Source: Aphanomyces cochlioides (taxonomy: Eukaryota > Oomycota > Saprolegniomycetes > Saprolegniales > Verrucalvaceae). Taken from it: a DNA stretch of 64,000 nt. The stretch lies in the NCBI GenBank assembly GCA_019828595.1, contig JAHQRK010000046.1, positions 62,001-126,000 of the forward strand, read 5' to 3'. The number at the start of each line of letters is the position of its first letter. Position 1 is the first letter of the stretch. Positions 31,967 to 43,040 of this stretch are shown piece by piece. Position numbers and translations under genes: made by a program. The notes under the pieces are model-generated. The model ran no database searches. It worked only from the letters and a program-made list of their open reading frames with translations, and was not told the origin of the DNA.

Positions 31967-33155
31967 ATGTGGTCGGCTCTGCCGTTGGATATCTGTGTGA
32001 AGATAGCCTTAGCCATTCCGGATTTTCAAGATCTACTTGCATTTATTGAAGCCCTCAGACCCTACAAGATACTGGGACCTCTGGGGCATCTATACAATCT
32101 TCATCGGGCACTCAAGTGGAATCCCTTTGTGGCCAACGCAGCGCTTGACTCAATCGATTCTCGACTCACCAACTCGACCGGCGTATGAAACTATGGCCAG
32201 GCATTATGGCCTTGTGTCAGTCAAAGATGTATGGGAGGATGTGGAATGGCTCAAGACGCATTTGAACTTGGCGAATCAAATCGAGTGGAATCTCCGCAAT
32301 ATACAGCTTCCCGAGGAGATTGCTGATGCTTGGTCCGACTTGAGAATTACTCGGCTCGTCATGGATATCCAAGATGAACGTGCTCTTTCGTGGTGTGTGC
32401 ATGTTTTGCCTCGGTTACCTCACTTGGTGTCGCTGAAACTTTACTTTGGCAAGCTTGATTTGGCCGATTTTTTCACATATCTAACCACATTCAAGCAAAT
32501 TACAGACATCGAATTCGCTTCTGTGGGGGGATGGACTCCAACAGATTCACAACTTCTCGTTCTGTCATCTGCAAAGTTTGCACTCGAATCTGGAGGTTTG
32601 TGCTGTGACCGAGAAATGAAGCAATTGTTTTATGAAGCCATGTTCAATTGCCCGACGCTGGATACGCTCGTGCTGCGTGGTTGCTTCCTCATAGATTTCG
32701 ACTTTACTGGCGTGATATTTTCCATGAAGACGTTGGTTCTAGACCGCTGCAGGTTGACTTCGTTCGACATGCAAATATTGGCCACTCGCCTGCAAAAGTC
32801 CAATCTTATTCATCTCGAGGTGAATTGTATGAAATGTGAAAACACGTTGGGCATCGAAAGTTTACTGATTGTCCAGCCCCACACATCAATCAAACACTTG
32901 GCGTTCAACGACTTACAAATGGATCGTCGATCATGGCTGGAGTGGACTCCATTGCTAGAGAAATGCACTCTGGAAAAATTGACCCTGCACACACATGAAA
33001 TGCCATCAATGATAGTCCGAATCCTCGCAAGGACCCTTCAAAACAACCGTACAATTTTCGAATTGATTCTCAGTGACACGAGAATCGCGTATGCCGACTT
33101 ACGAACGCTGAGAGCTATTGCGAGCGAGCGTGGCGGTGAATTTTTGTATGTCTAG
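31967..33155 (+). pseudogene. F-box-like/LRR copy with a frameshift and C-terminal deletion
   Basis: ATG near 31967 starts MWSALPLDICVKIALAIPDF, with GPLGHLYNL; the frame changes near 32110 and then runs uninterrupted to 33155 through LWPTQRL, WEDVEWLKTHLNLANQIEWNL, AMFNCPTLDTLVL, IVQPHTSIKHL and QNNRTIFEL. The LTEWFRRQPV block is degraded, and the MTHPSR...KRIKW block is deleted so that DLRTLRAIASERGGEFLYV follows directly. The remaining downstream frame is long (over 340 codons), so silencing may be fairly recent. Confidence 0.83.
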
Positions 33156-33745
33156 CGTTAGGTGCAAGATTCTTTATCGCAAATCCATAAATGTTTCTTG
33201 ATTTCTAAATAACATCGCGTTAGAATATTCAAACATACGAGCATTTTCTAGTCGTCTGTCTGCTGTTAACATGCTGCAGTTGAATAGCGATATCGTGAAT
33301 GAAAATTCCAGGAAATTTCATCAATAGAGTTTTCAAATTTTGAAAAACTCGAATTGCAGTCTTTTCGGTTGAAAACACAGTTTTAGAATTCACCTTTCTT
33401 CGTGATTTCGGACAGTCTGTCTCGAGTTGAGATCCTTCGCCTGACAACAAGGGGTCAAAGGATGCAAATTTCTGGCAGTCGGAAGAATGCCTTTAGCTAC
33501 ATGTCGAACGCTCACATAACTGAGTGCGTCGCTGAAGCTACGCGCCGGTGTGAGTGAGACATTGACCAATTCTTATTCGTCATGGAGCTGCCGCTGTCGA
33601 AATTAACAAATTTCAACATAAACGTCAAAAATCTCAAAGTTATTTCCGAAAACTCTCCACTATGAACCAATTGGAGGAATTTTCATACTAGTATTTAATA
33701 CATTTGACCAATTGTTTTCGGAATCTACAGAAGTACGAAACCTGC
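33156..33745. other. Intergenic, no gene recognised
   Basis: About 590 bp of AT-rich spacer between two forward LRR copies. No element could be assigned. Confidence 0.4.
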
Positions 33746-35056
33746 ATGGCACACTCGACGATGAAGCCAGACTGGGTCGCATTGCTGCCTGACATCGTCG
33801 TCAAGATTGCCTTTTCGATTCCTGATGCAAAGGATCTCTTGGCGTTCCTCAAAGCTCTTGGACCATATAATCTGCTTGGACCTCTTGAGTATCTGTACCA
33901 GCTTAGCTTGTCGCGCCACTGCATGGACTTGTGGCCAGTCTTACGTCTGCGTCCTTCGATTCTCGGCTCAGTGCGCAAGACTTCGTTTGAAGCAATTGCC
34001 AAGTTCTATGGAGATGTGATCCTTCAAGAAGATTGGGACAATGTGGAGTGGCTCAAGACATATTTGAATCCAATGGCTCAAATCGAATGGAATCTCAATG
34101 TTTATCGCTCGAGGGATGTTGTAGACGGTTGGAGTGACATGAGAATTACTCGTATGAAGATTGACATTGATGGCTACGATGCATCTATCATGTGCAAGAA
34201 TATTTTACCACGACTGACCAACTTGAAGTCCTTGCATTTGACCATTGCCAACGTGAACCTGAATGACTTTTTCCCATTCTTAGCTACGTTGAAGCAAATT
34301 ACAGAAGTCATGATCGACTCGGATGGATTTCAATTGACACATTCAGATCTCGTCCAGCTTACTGAGTGGTTTCGACACGACACTCTTCGAAAGCTTCGAT
34401 TCCACAGGGCATACTGGGGAAGTGTGGACGACGATGGTGTAAAACGATCTTGTTTTCAAGCCATATTCAATAGTCCAATGCTGGAGTCGCTCGAGTTTTC
34501 GTTCTGTGACCTTCAGGACATTGATTTATCTGAAATGGTGTATTCCATGAAATCCTTACGCCATATCAACTGCCAAAGTACTCCCATGCAGGTCCAAGGC
34601 ATGTCCAACCGACTGAAAGGCTCCAAACTGACGCATCTCGAGTTGACTGATGTTGTTGTGTTTAACGATGTGCATCGTCTCGAATATTTACTGCGAATTC
34701 AGCCGCGAACGTCAATCAAACACTTGGCGTTGAATGGCTTCAATATGACAAAGCCAAGCTTGACCTCTTTGGCCCCGTTGTTTCAGAAATGCACATTGGA
34801 AAAATTGTCCCTCTGTACGACAAGTATCACATCTGAAGTTGCGGAGAGCATTGCGGCAGCCATTCAAAAGAACCATACTATCGGTGAATTGTCCTTGAAT
34901 TACAATGAAGACGCAATTCCCACCATGCAACTCGTCGTTGAAAGCGTGACGCATCCCAATCGCAAGGTAAAACGAAAACGAATCAAATGGACCTCCCGAT
35001 TTCAACGAATCAAACACTTTGGACCGTTGGAGTCATTGAAGGATTTGGCGACCTAA
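33746..35056 (+). CDS. F-box-like/LRR family protein with early stop at the extreme C-terminus
   Basis: A 436-residue frame from ATG 33746 (MAHSTMKPDWVALL); ATG 33704 upstream is in frame but less likely. LPDIVVKIAFSIPDAKDLLA, GPLEYLYQLSL, LWPVLRLRPS, WDNVEWLKTYLNPMAQIEWNL, a signature changed to AIFNSPMLESLEF, RLKGSKLTHLEL, QKNHTIGEL, VTHPNRKVKRKRIKW. It stops with TAA at 35054-35056 right after SLKDLAT; the next 11 codons still encode RGGEFIYFSRF before TGA at 35090-35092. So one nonsense change removed the conserved RGGEF end. It may remain functional. Confidence 0.8.
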   Translation: MAHSTMKPDWVALLPDIVVKIAFSIPDAKDLLAFLKALGPYNLLGPLEYLYQLSLSRHCMDLWPVLRLRPSILGSVRKTSFEAIAKFYGDVILQEDWDNVEWLKTYLNPMAQIEWNLNVYRSRDVVDGWSDMRITRMKIDIDGYDASIMCKNILPRLTNLKSLHLTIANVNLNDFFPFLATLKQITEVMIDSDGFQLTHSDLVQLTEWFRHDTLRKLRFHRAYWGSVDDDGVKRSCFQAIFNSPMLESLEFSFCDLQDIDLSEMVYSMKSLRHINCQSTPMQVQGMSNRLKGSKLTHLELTDVVVFNDVHRLEYLLRIQPRTSIKHLALNGFNMTKPSLTSLAPLFQKCTLEKLSLCTTSITSEVAESIAAAIQKNHTIGELSLNYNEDAIPTMQLVVESVTHPNRKVKRKRIKWTSRFQRIKHFGPLESLKDLAT

Positions 35057-35694
35057 CGAGGAGGAGAATTTATTTATTTTTCTCGCTTTTGAATTTCTAC
35101 ATCTTCGCTTTGATTCATCGACATTGTTATTGTTGGTATCGACACCTCGAATTGAAGTATGGATACCGTTCACTTTGACATGCCACTTCCTATAAAGTTA
35201 TGGCGTGTTTATTGCGGCTCTTGGTATCCTGCGATGAGTTAATTACGCACAGCTCCCGCACAATGCAAGATAGGATCAAAGCGAGCATGTCTGTCGAACT
35301 GCGGAAGAGAAGGATGGCCTTAGCGCGTAAATACGTCGAGAAGAGAATGAGTGAACATTTTCAATATTCTGGATCAAATCAATTAAGCAAAAGATTACAC
35401 ACAAAATTCAATCAACTAATACAGTCAGTGGTTAACCGATAGCTGTAATATCTATTACAACATAATGTAGAGAAGAGATATGTGGAAAACTTTCAGCAGA
35501 AACTTTTTAACGCCTAGTTATCCCAAGTGAACTTGACATCAAATCAATTTGAAAAATAATCTCAACACACATATATATATTGTTTCGTCAGGTCGATGAA
35601 ACAAATAGAATACGGTATTGACAATGGCAAACATCGAGCAAATCGACAATACTAGTACAATAATTGATTTATTCATAAGATCAATACACATTCT
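35057..35694. other. Intergenic; one doubtful 80-aa ORF
   Basis: A small forward frame at 35200-35442 (MACLLRLLVSCDELI...), rich in basic residues (VELRKRRMALARKYVEKR), has no recognised family and no relatives in the window. Otherwise AT-rich spacer. Confidence 0.25.
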
Positions 35695-36989
35695 TTGATG
35701 GGCATGGCACCAGGAACGAGCCAACAACCACCTCGCAAAGTCGCCAAGCGTGCGCAGTCCATCCTGCGTGACGACGCCGTCTTGAAGATTGCGCGATATG
35801 TTTGCTCTCCTAGAAGCTCTTCGTCCGTACATCTACTTGGGACCATTGGAGCATTTGTACAAATTGGGCTTGACCCACGACCGCTCCGAGTTGTGGCCAA
35901 CGTTGTGTATTCGCCAGTCGGATCTAGACTCGTCAGATAGGTCTCTCTATGAAGCAATTGCCGAATACTACACCAATACCCCAATGAGCCTGTTGCTCAT
36001 GGGACGAAATCGAGTGGCTCGAGACGAATTTGAATCGAAACGTCAGCATCGGGTGGTTCATGGACGACATGCCGTACAAAGACGACATTGACGATGCCTT
36101 TTTCCAATTGCCAATTACTCGGCTGGACGATAACATTGAAGCCTATGAACCTCTAGAATGGTCCGAGATACTTCTGCCACGATGAAAGCACTTGACGTCG
36201 GTGAAAGTGGATACGGACTATCCCGACTTGAGCGATCTTTTATCGTTTGTCGCGACCAGCGGCCAGATCACAGAATTGAACATCTGTTGTTGTTATGGAA
36301 ACCCAATCTCGGACGATTCCGTGGATTATCTTACCGAGTGGCAAACGAGCATTTTTTCAAGCAGTATTCAATTGCGCAACACTCGAAGTGCTCGAACTAT
36401 GGAGTTTTTACGTGCATAAGATGGATTTTACGGGGGTAACGCTAGCGATGAAGTCGTTAACCCTGAATTATTGCCTTCAAAATTATAACAACGTCAAGGC
36501 CTTGGCCGCTAGACTGGAAGGATCCAACATCACTCGTCTCGAGTTGAATGAATCCATTAAAGATGTCCTTGGGATCGAATATCTGTTTCAAATCTTGCCA
36601 CAAACGTCTATCAAAAGTTTGTCATATTAATTTGCGAAAATGTGAGTCCTGCAAAATGATGCGACGTGGCTCCGCTCATTGCGGCATGTCCTCAGGAGAA
36701 GTTAACTCTCGGCATAAAAAGCTTTGATTCAACAAGTACTCAAAGTATTGCAGCAGCGATTCAACGCAACCGAACGATATTTGAGCTGCATCTGTATCAC
36801 AGTTCGATTACAACTTCCGACTTTGAACATTTGATTCGAAGCGTGATGCATCCGAATCGACAAATCAAGTCCAAGAAAATCATACTATTTGCAAATGCGA
36901 TGGACTCTTCTGACATCAAATCTCTAGAAGAATTGGCCACTCAATTCGGGGGACGATTTCGAAACAAGTCCTTTGAATTTGACACCTGA
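35695..36989 (+). pseudogene. F-box-like/LRR copy with many frameshifts
   Basis: Several short frames in series read the family: DDAVLKIARYV, then MFALLEALRPYIYLGPLEHL and ELWPTLCI near 35800-35920, a broken middle, LTEW near 36330, FNCATLEVLELW near 36370, RLEGSNITRLEL near 36520, QRNRTIFELHL near 36770 and QFGGRF near 36950. At least five frame changes and a deletion before the AxFNC block. Non-functional, intermediate age. Confidence 0.85.
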
Positions 36990-37460
36990 TTTCAGTTGTG
37001 GCAAAAACGAAATATGCATCTCTCTTATGCGCTCTATCGGCACGACCGAAGAGAATGTTAGGCAATAATCAACGTGCGGTATTAATACACTATTAATAGA
37101 ATGTTATATTGTCTTTTCGGGCAAAAACTCGAATTTTATCCCGATTTCTTCATTTTTGGAATCGATAAATATCCGGTTATTTGTCAAATTAACCGGAATT
37201 TAAAGCTTATCCGGACATTATTGTGCTAAAATCCGGATAATATGTGTAGTTCACACATCGGAATGCTAAATAATAGCTACTAAAGTGTATTTAGTAATGC
37301 TAAAATACACGACAAACACACGTCAAAACACACACAAATTGATTTGTAAAATCGACCCGGCGATTCGAAATTTGAATCGAAAAGCAATATATTAAATGGT
37401 AAATAAGGCGATTGCTGTAATTAAGAGGACGAACTGTGAAAGGAAGCATCGTCGTCATCA
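36990..37460. other. Intergenic between convergent copies
   Basis: About 470 bp, AT-rich. Contains inverted short pieces such as ATCCGG/CCGGAT near 37155-37235 and a TAGTAATGCTAAA stretch near 37290, but no clear element ends. Confidence 0.4.
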
Positions 37461-38879
37461 CTACCAGAGGGCGCGTTCGTGAAAAAAGTCACATCCGCAT
37501 TTGGTAGCATATTCTTCGAGGGACTTAATTGTTGTCTCGCTGACTGTCTCTGAGATTGGTGAAGTCCACTTGATCTGTTGGTTCTTCACCCGTCGACTAG
37601 AATGTCCAATGCTTTGAATCAAACGCTGCAAATCGGAAATGGCAATTTGGCATTTCGACAAGTGCAAGCCAGAAATCGTCCGATTCTTCTGAATGGCCGT
37701 GGCAAGACTTTGAGCGAAATCCGATGAAACTTCGTCAGAGCCAAGGGTCAAGGTTTCCAATCTACAGTTCTTAAACAGTCGAGCCACTTTGCACCAAGCC
37801 GCTCCCTTAATATGCAGGCCAGAGAACGTCAAGCTCTTGATGGACGATTGTGGCAGTGCACGGAGGAGACACTCCATGCCTTTGGTATTGTCGTCGTCAA
37901 CGTAGTCGCTGATCTCAAGATGCGTCAACTTGGAACCTTCCAATCGACTGGCCAAGGCAATCAAAACATTCGACTCTGAATCCAATTCATCCAAGAGGAG
38001 CGACTTCATCGAGAAAGTAAACTTTGTAAAGTCCATGTCGTCCAAGTAGCAGTCCGTGAGTCGGAGACGCTCCAAAGTTGGACAATTGAACATGGCTTCG
38101 CACAACGCTTGTCGCAAGTTGTAGTCGAGTTCTCGCCACTCAGTAAACCACGACTCAAACACTCGGACTGGATGGCTGCGGAACCACTGGTTGAGATAGG
38201 TCAGATCGGCGTTACCCATTTTGGTGGCAAAGATTTCAAAGTTGGTGAGTTGGTTGCTCGTGGGTAAGAGTGCATGAATCCCATCCAATTGTCCAAAGTC
38301 GTCGCCAACGTACAAAGATGTCAAGTGTTGCAATCGTGGCACGACATCTTTCCAAGTGGACGCGGTCTCGCTGTCGATGGTAATGCTGGCTTTTGTAATT
38401 TGCAGCTTGGCCCAGTCGTCCACATTCTTGACCGTCTGTGGAAAGCGATTGACGTACCATTCAACTGTGGCCATTGGATTCACATGCGCTTTCAGCCACT
38501 CAATATTCTCCCAGCCATCTTCGACAATGACGCTTGGGTAGTACTTGACGACGGCTTGGCATGGAGAGGTCGATAGTTCGTCAAGCATTGAGGAATCCAG
38601 GAACAACGTGGGCCACAAGTCCGTGTGTTCGTGAGTTTGGCCATGCTGATAGAGATATTCGAGCGGTCCCAAGTCAATTTCCACACGCAGCGCTTCGAGG
38701 AATGCAAACAAATCCTCGGCGTCGGGGATGGTGAATGCAATCTTGAGGAGCACATCGACTGGTAGTGTGGCAATGGCAGGCATTTTTGAAGAATGAGATT
38801 CCACGGCGACTTCTCTCCGTCGTTTCTTTTTCTTTCTGGAATCCATGCCGACGTCAATTGGACTTTGTCGAGTCGTCAT
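37461..38879 (-). CDS. F-box-like/LRR family protein, full length, with putative nuclear signal
   Basis: A 472-residue intact copy that looks less AT-rich than its neighbours. A strongly basic cluster KKKKRRR at about residues 16-23 is a candidate nuclear localisation signal not seen in other copies. Then LPVDVLLKIAFTIPDAEDLF (about 39-58), LGPLEYLYQ, WENIEWLKAHVNPMATVEW, LNQWFRSHPVRVF, AMFNCPTLERLRL, SRLEGSKLTHLEI, QKNRTISGLHL and IGHSSRRVKNQQIKW, ending CGCDFFHERALW instead of RGGEF. CCAATCA boxes lie at about 38990 and 39012, roughly 110-135 bp upstream of its start. It is the most distinct intact copy. Confidence 0.88.
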   Translation of the reverse strand: MTTRQSPIDVGMDSRKKKKRRREVAVESHSSKMPAIATLPVDVLLKIAFTIPDAEDLFAFLEALRVEIDLGPLEYLYQHGQTHEHTDLWPTLFLDSSMLDELSTSPCQAVVKYYPSVIVEDGWENIEWLKAHVNPMATVEWYVNRFPQTVKNVDDWAKLQITKASITIDSETASTWKDVVPRLQHLTSLYVGDDFGQLDGIHALLPTSNQLTNFEIFATKMGNADLTYLNQWFRSHPVRVFESWFTEWRELDYNLRQALCEAMFNCPTLERLRLTDCYLDDMDFTKFTFSMKSLLLDELDSESNVLIALASRLEGSKLTHLEISDYVDDDNTKGMECLLRALPQSSIKSLTFSGLHIKGAAWCKVARLFKNCRLETLTLGSDEVSSDFAQSLATAIQKNRTISGLHLSKCQIAISDLQRLIQSIGHSSRRVKNQQIKWTSPISETVSETTIKSLEEYATKCGCDFFHERALW

Positions 38880-41741
38880 TTGGTCGAAACAACTCTTGGA
38901 TACGGTACGACACTTTGATGAACCGATGCAAGTTGGGTAGAGACACTGTACTCGTACTTTGTCCTGTCAAATGGACTTTCTCAAAATTGACCAATCAAAT
39001 TGCTTAATTTCAAGAATGGACCAATCAGAGATAGGTACGTTTTACAACCGACTAATATAATTCCGATAAATGATCTACGGTACGATGTAACCCTCGATCA
39101 AATCCAGTCCACAATGGACTGCTATCACGGCGTCAAATCCCACAGTGAAGTGTCTCTATTGATCGCCCATATAGAGCAACAGGATGGAGTGACACGTCGT
39201 TGAAATTGCAAAGGAATGAGCGACACCAACCATCTCTTTTTTATATTATTGCGAGCAAAGATGTGATCCGTCGATGGAAAGGATTGTATTTCCTATGTAG
39301 CGAGACCAGATTGATAGTTGATATGAGCTGGGAATATCTGAGGCCATGAAGTGAGTATCATAGAAGAGACTGCGTTTAAAAAGCGCATCAACAACCTGGT
39401 GATAGGAGTTGCACCGACGAGCTCGACGCTTCACCAACCACCAAGAGCCACAATCGAGTTGTAAAGCTGCCACACGACCCATGTCTTTTCACGATAGCCT
39501 GTCCCGCCGTTGACGTTACGCTTTAAAATGTTAAGTTAGTCTTCAAAATTTGGACTTTGGAAGCTCAAATCATACCACTCAACAAGCGACAAAGTAAGCG
39601 ACATTATCGCCTGTCTGGTGACCCCTACAGACAACATGAACTTGGCTAAATGATAAAATAGAGACAGAAATCATAGCCTCGACAAGAGAGCATCTAGAAT
39701 CTATCACTGTTGTAGACCGATGACGCTTGAGCTTGATTTCATCACGAAAATCGTCGAGGAACGCGGTCCATCGTGTCAATCAAGCTGTTGAAGTTTATGC
39801 AGTACGACTACTCTGTCGTATTGAAAAGATTGAGATTCACCTGTGGATACTGAAGATAGCATCCCACTAAGATTGGAACTACAAATCGCACCACGATGAC
39901 CATGAAGAGCCTTCCTGTCGACGGCTTCTTCGGATTCCTCGTTCAAAACGATTTCTTCTACGGAGAACGTGCAATTTCTTCATTGGTTTAGAGCCAAATA
40001 GGTCGCCAGATCAGTGGAAAATTCTTCTCAAATCAAGTTGTACTTTAGAGTTTACTATGATTCAACATTCGCTTGTCGATTATGTGCACACGTTCAAAGA
40101 CAGGCGACTTCGATACTTCTCCTTTTGGATTAGAAGCTCCCATCATGAAGTCATGTACAGTAGTAGTGGTTCAAACTCAAGTTCCACGTCTCATGTGTGC
40201 CCAGCAATCAAAAGATTAGATGCAAGAGTGAGCTTGCACAGTGGCTTGCGGCCAGACAGACTGAGAGAAGTTCTCACTCTGCTTGTCGTGGTGTCGGCTA
40301 CCGCTTGACTTCACGAAGTCGAGTATTGAATCCACTGAAGACAATACAGCAGATGAAAGGAGACTGCAGTCAGTTCGGGCGTGATACTTGCCTTAACTTC
40401 GTCGTCTTTTAGCTCACACATTGACTGCAAAGCCTTGATCAAAGATTTCCGACACGACTAGCAGGAAAAAGTATGGTTAGCGCCACTCGACCTTAGAGTC
40501 TATAAGTACAAAGATAGCTTGCTCTATTGAAGTCGATAAATATCTTTCTTCTCTGAACTAAGCAATTGACATGCTCATTATTGAAAAATCAATCATATTG
40601 AGCGGAGTGCACTATTAAAGGATTGAAATTGAACGAGACAACATTCATCAACACCTTATGACACATTTCTATGGAGATTTTGCAGCAGTGTCCTATAATT
40701 TCTCGGACTACATTGGCCTACACATGCCTAACACGAACTTTTCAGCTAAATTGGGAGCTCCACATTAATCCTTTCATTGCTTTTATCGTGATCTAGAGGA
40801 TCCATGTCGGCCAGGAAGGGTAGGATGAAGATCGTTTGAGTTATTAGACCTTGGTTGATTCGAATTGAAACAAGCTGTATGAGTCAAAGTTTGTGATGAT
40901 CAATTTGGTCAAACATATCTAATTTTCGCAACTGTGCCAACGCGAGGAGATGATAACGTCACAAACATGCTTTCTCGTCGATTGTTCATCGCCTTGGTGA
41001 TGATAGCACAGCGTGTTGAACGAAGACGCCATCAAAAACAATAATGTCATGCTTTGGCTGTTCCGAATGTACTTTCTCCAATCTAGCCAATTAAATAATG
41101 GATTGACCAATCAAAAACATCCATTGATTGACAACAAATCCCGAAGCGGTTTTCGTTGTTCTAGGTTTGTTTTCGTCATGGTTTATGTCCCCCTTGTTGG
41201 TTTAACTTCTCGTAGGTCAAAGCAAGTATAATTTGGACGAAAGAGAAAAAATATTATGATTGACGGCCGTGCCGGACCGTCCATGGGAATGCCATGTATC
41301 TAAACTATTCCATGAACTCAAGAGATCGAGCAAGATCGAAACCGCCAAGAATTGAGACAAGTGGTGCAGTACAAAGATTTGGAAAGAGCTTGGAAACGTC
41401 GTAGTAGCAGTTTGCAGCACTAAGCGGCATTCAAAACATAATTCTGGCAGTGCAGGATGAGTGCACCAAAACTTACCCTTCACCCATGAAGAGCGACAAC
41501 TTGGAGCGACTTCATGAACTCGTCGTTTAATCACAAAGTAATGGACAACAGCTAAAATCTCGTATTGATAGGATTGCCAACAAAGTAAAGATCTGTCGAT
41601 CAAGAGGTTTGTACTCCTTGAGTAAAGAGACCTCATTGATATGAGCTGGGCATACCTGAAGCCATCCAAAGTATGAAAAAGACTGCGCTTATAATGCGCA
41701 TCTGTATTGAGGCAACAAAGTAAACTACAATACCACAGGAG
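38880..41741. other. Gene-free stretch with diverged repeats
   Basis: No LRR copy and no protein recognised in 2.9 kb. A segment at about 39290-39415 (TTGATATGAGCTGGGAATA...AAGCGCATC) recurs diverged at 41635-41705, and one at 40945-41110 recurs at 44090-44270. Paired CCAATCA boxes occur at 38990-39025 and around 41086-41110. Many short frames are present but none is convincing. Confidence 0.45.
40945..41110. repeat. Diverged repeat, copy at 44090-44270
   Basis: Shares GATGATAACGTCA(C)AAACA, then CTTTC.TCG, GGTGATGATAGCAC, AATGTCAT and CCAATCAAAA in the same order as 44090-44270. No ends or coding content identified; it may be part of an old duplication or an unknown element. Confidence 0.6.
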
Positions 41742-43040
41742 CAGAGCAAAAATTTCCGCAGCGGAAGTTGCGGAACGGACGTGTTGGGCTTCCGCATATT
41801 TGAAGAAATATTACCGCAACTGGTGGACAACTCGATCGCAGAGGCATGCCGCTTAGTAAGAACATCGGAGCCCTTGCGTGGAGGCTTTAGTCGTATCATT
41901 TACATCAATAAGTTCAGGAATTGACGCTCCAGCTAGTGTTTTACGAGCTTCCGCATTTCCGCAAAATGTAAATTTGATATCATTCTACAATCATCCAATC
42001 TACTCAAACTGATATAGGGACCTCTTTTTGCTCTCAAGCCACTCCTTCGTTCGTTCGACAACGTCGAAGTCGTCTAGCTCTGGACCATCATAAGCACAAG
42101 TCATGAGATCCTCCAAATGGACAACTGACAAGTTGTTGGGTTGCTTGTTCTTTATGAGGTTTTGCATCGAGAACGCCCGCTCACAGTCGACGGATCCGTG
42201 AGGAATTGTCAAGGCAATGCGAAGCAACGTGACAATAGAAGGATAGGGTGAAGTGACGTGCTCGTTGGCCAGCGCTGTAGTAAGGAGAACGTTGGGAGAC
42301 ACACTTGCAAAGTTTGCTAGAACGTAGAACTTGTACGAGGCATACTCTAGAAGGACAATTTTAACGTCCGGAAAATCTCCACGATAATGGCTTGCTAAGG
42401 TTTCAATTGATTCAAGTCCAAACGAAGCCAAGCTATTGCACATCACCATGCGAGAGGGGTACAAGGCTGAAAATGCGTCGATAATTGATTGCTACTCAAC
42501 TGGAAAGCGACGTTTCAGTGCATGACTCAAACGAAGAACATAGCTGACGCAATTATTGTGCATCGTACGAATTTCTTTGGACTTGTGGACAGCAAAACGA
42601 GTACCAAGATCTGCATGGCACTGACGAAGGCTGAGGCTAGAAGCAGCCTTCTGAACGTTGCAAACAGTAAATGTGTTCTCCAATTGATCTATTGCTGTCA
42701 AAACCACAGGCAACACGCAAACGACGTTCAAACGTTGGGATGCAATGACTTAGACAGCTGATTCACAACGCCGACCACGTCTGTCATGTAGGCAACCCAG
42801 TAGTAAAAGTCGTCACGACTGAAAAGTCATTATACAGATCTTGAGCCACGAGGCAATTCAAATCATTTGGCGTAGGGCAAAAAATGTTTCAAACAGTACG
42901 GACAGGGATGCCATTTTGCGGAATGGCCAGTTTCACCCTCCGCATCTTGCGGAAATATGCTGCGGACCAGCCATTTCAGATTTCCGCATTTTTTACTTTT
43001 TCCGCATTTTTGGATAAAAATTGCGGAAATTTTTACTCTG
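41742..43040 (-). mobile_element. hAT transposon with TTCCGCA subterminal repeats
   Basis: A 1299-bp element with inverted ends CAGAGCAAAAATTTCCGCA at 41742 and its inverse at 43022-43040 (one mismatch). Flanks CACAGGAG before and CAACAGGAG after look like an 8-bp target duplication with one inserted base. Both ends hold clustered TTCCGCA/TGCGGAA motifs (41751-41970, 42910-43030), also present in the shorter relative at 10902-11800. The interior codes for a broken hAT transposase on the reverse strand. It inserted into a repeat segment shared with 39290-39415. Confidence 0.85.
42000..42900 (-). pseudogene. hAT-family transposase remnant (C-terminal half)
   Basis: Read leftward, it starts with an in-phase segment VAYMTDVVGVVNQLSKSLH, which fits the hAT position before the RNase-H insertion, then a frame at 42731-42492 (TAIDQLENTFTVC...), a frame change near 42470-42490, and a 154-codon frame ending at 42000 with PYPSIVTLLRIALTIPHGS then VDCERAFSMQNLIKNK. 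That last part matches the hAT dimerisation region (S..CER.FS..), in the style of ZNF862-like transposases. The N-terminal zinc finger and first catalytic region are missing. Confidence 0.75.
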
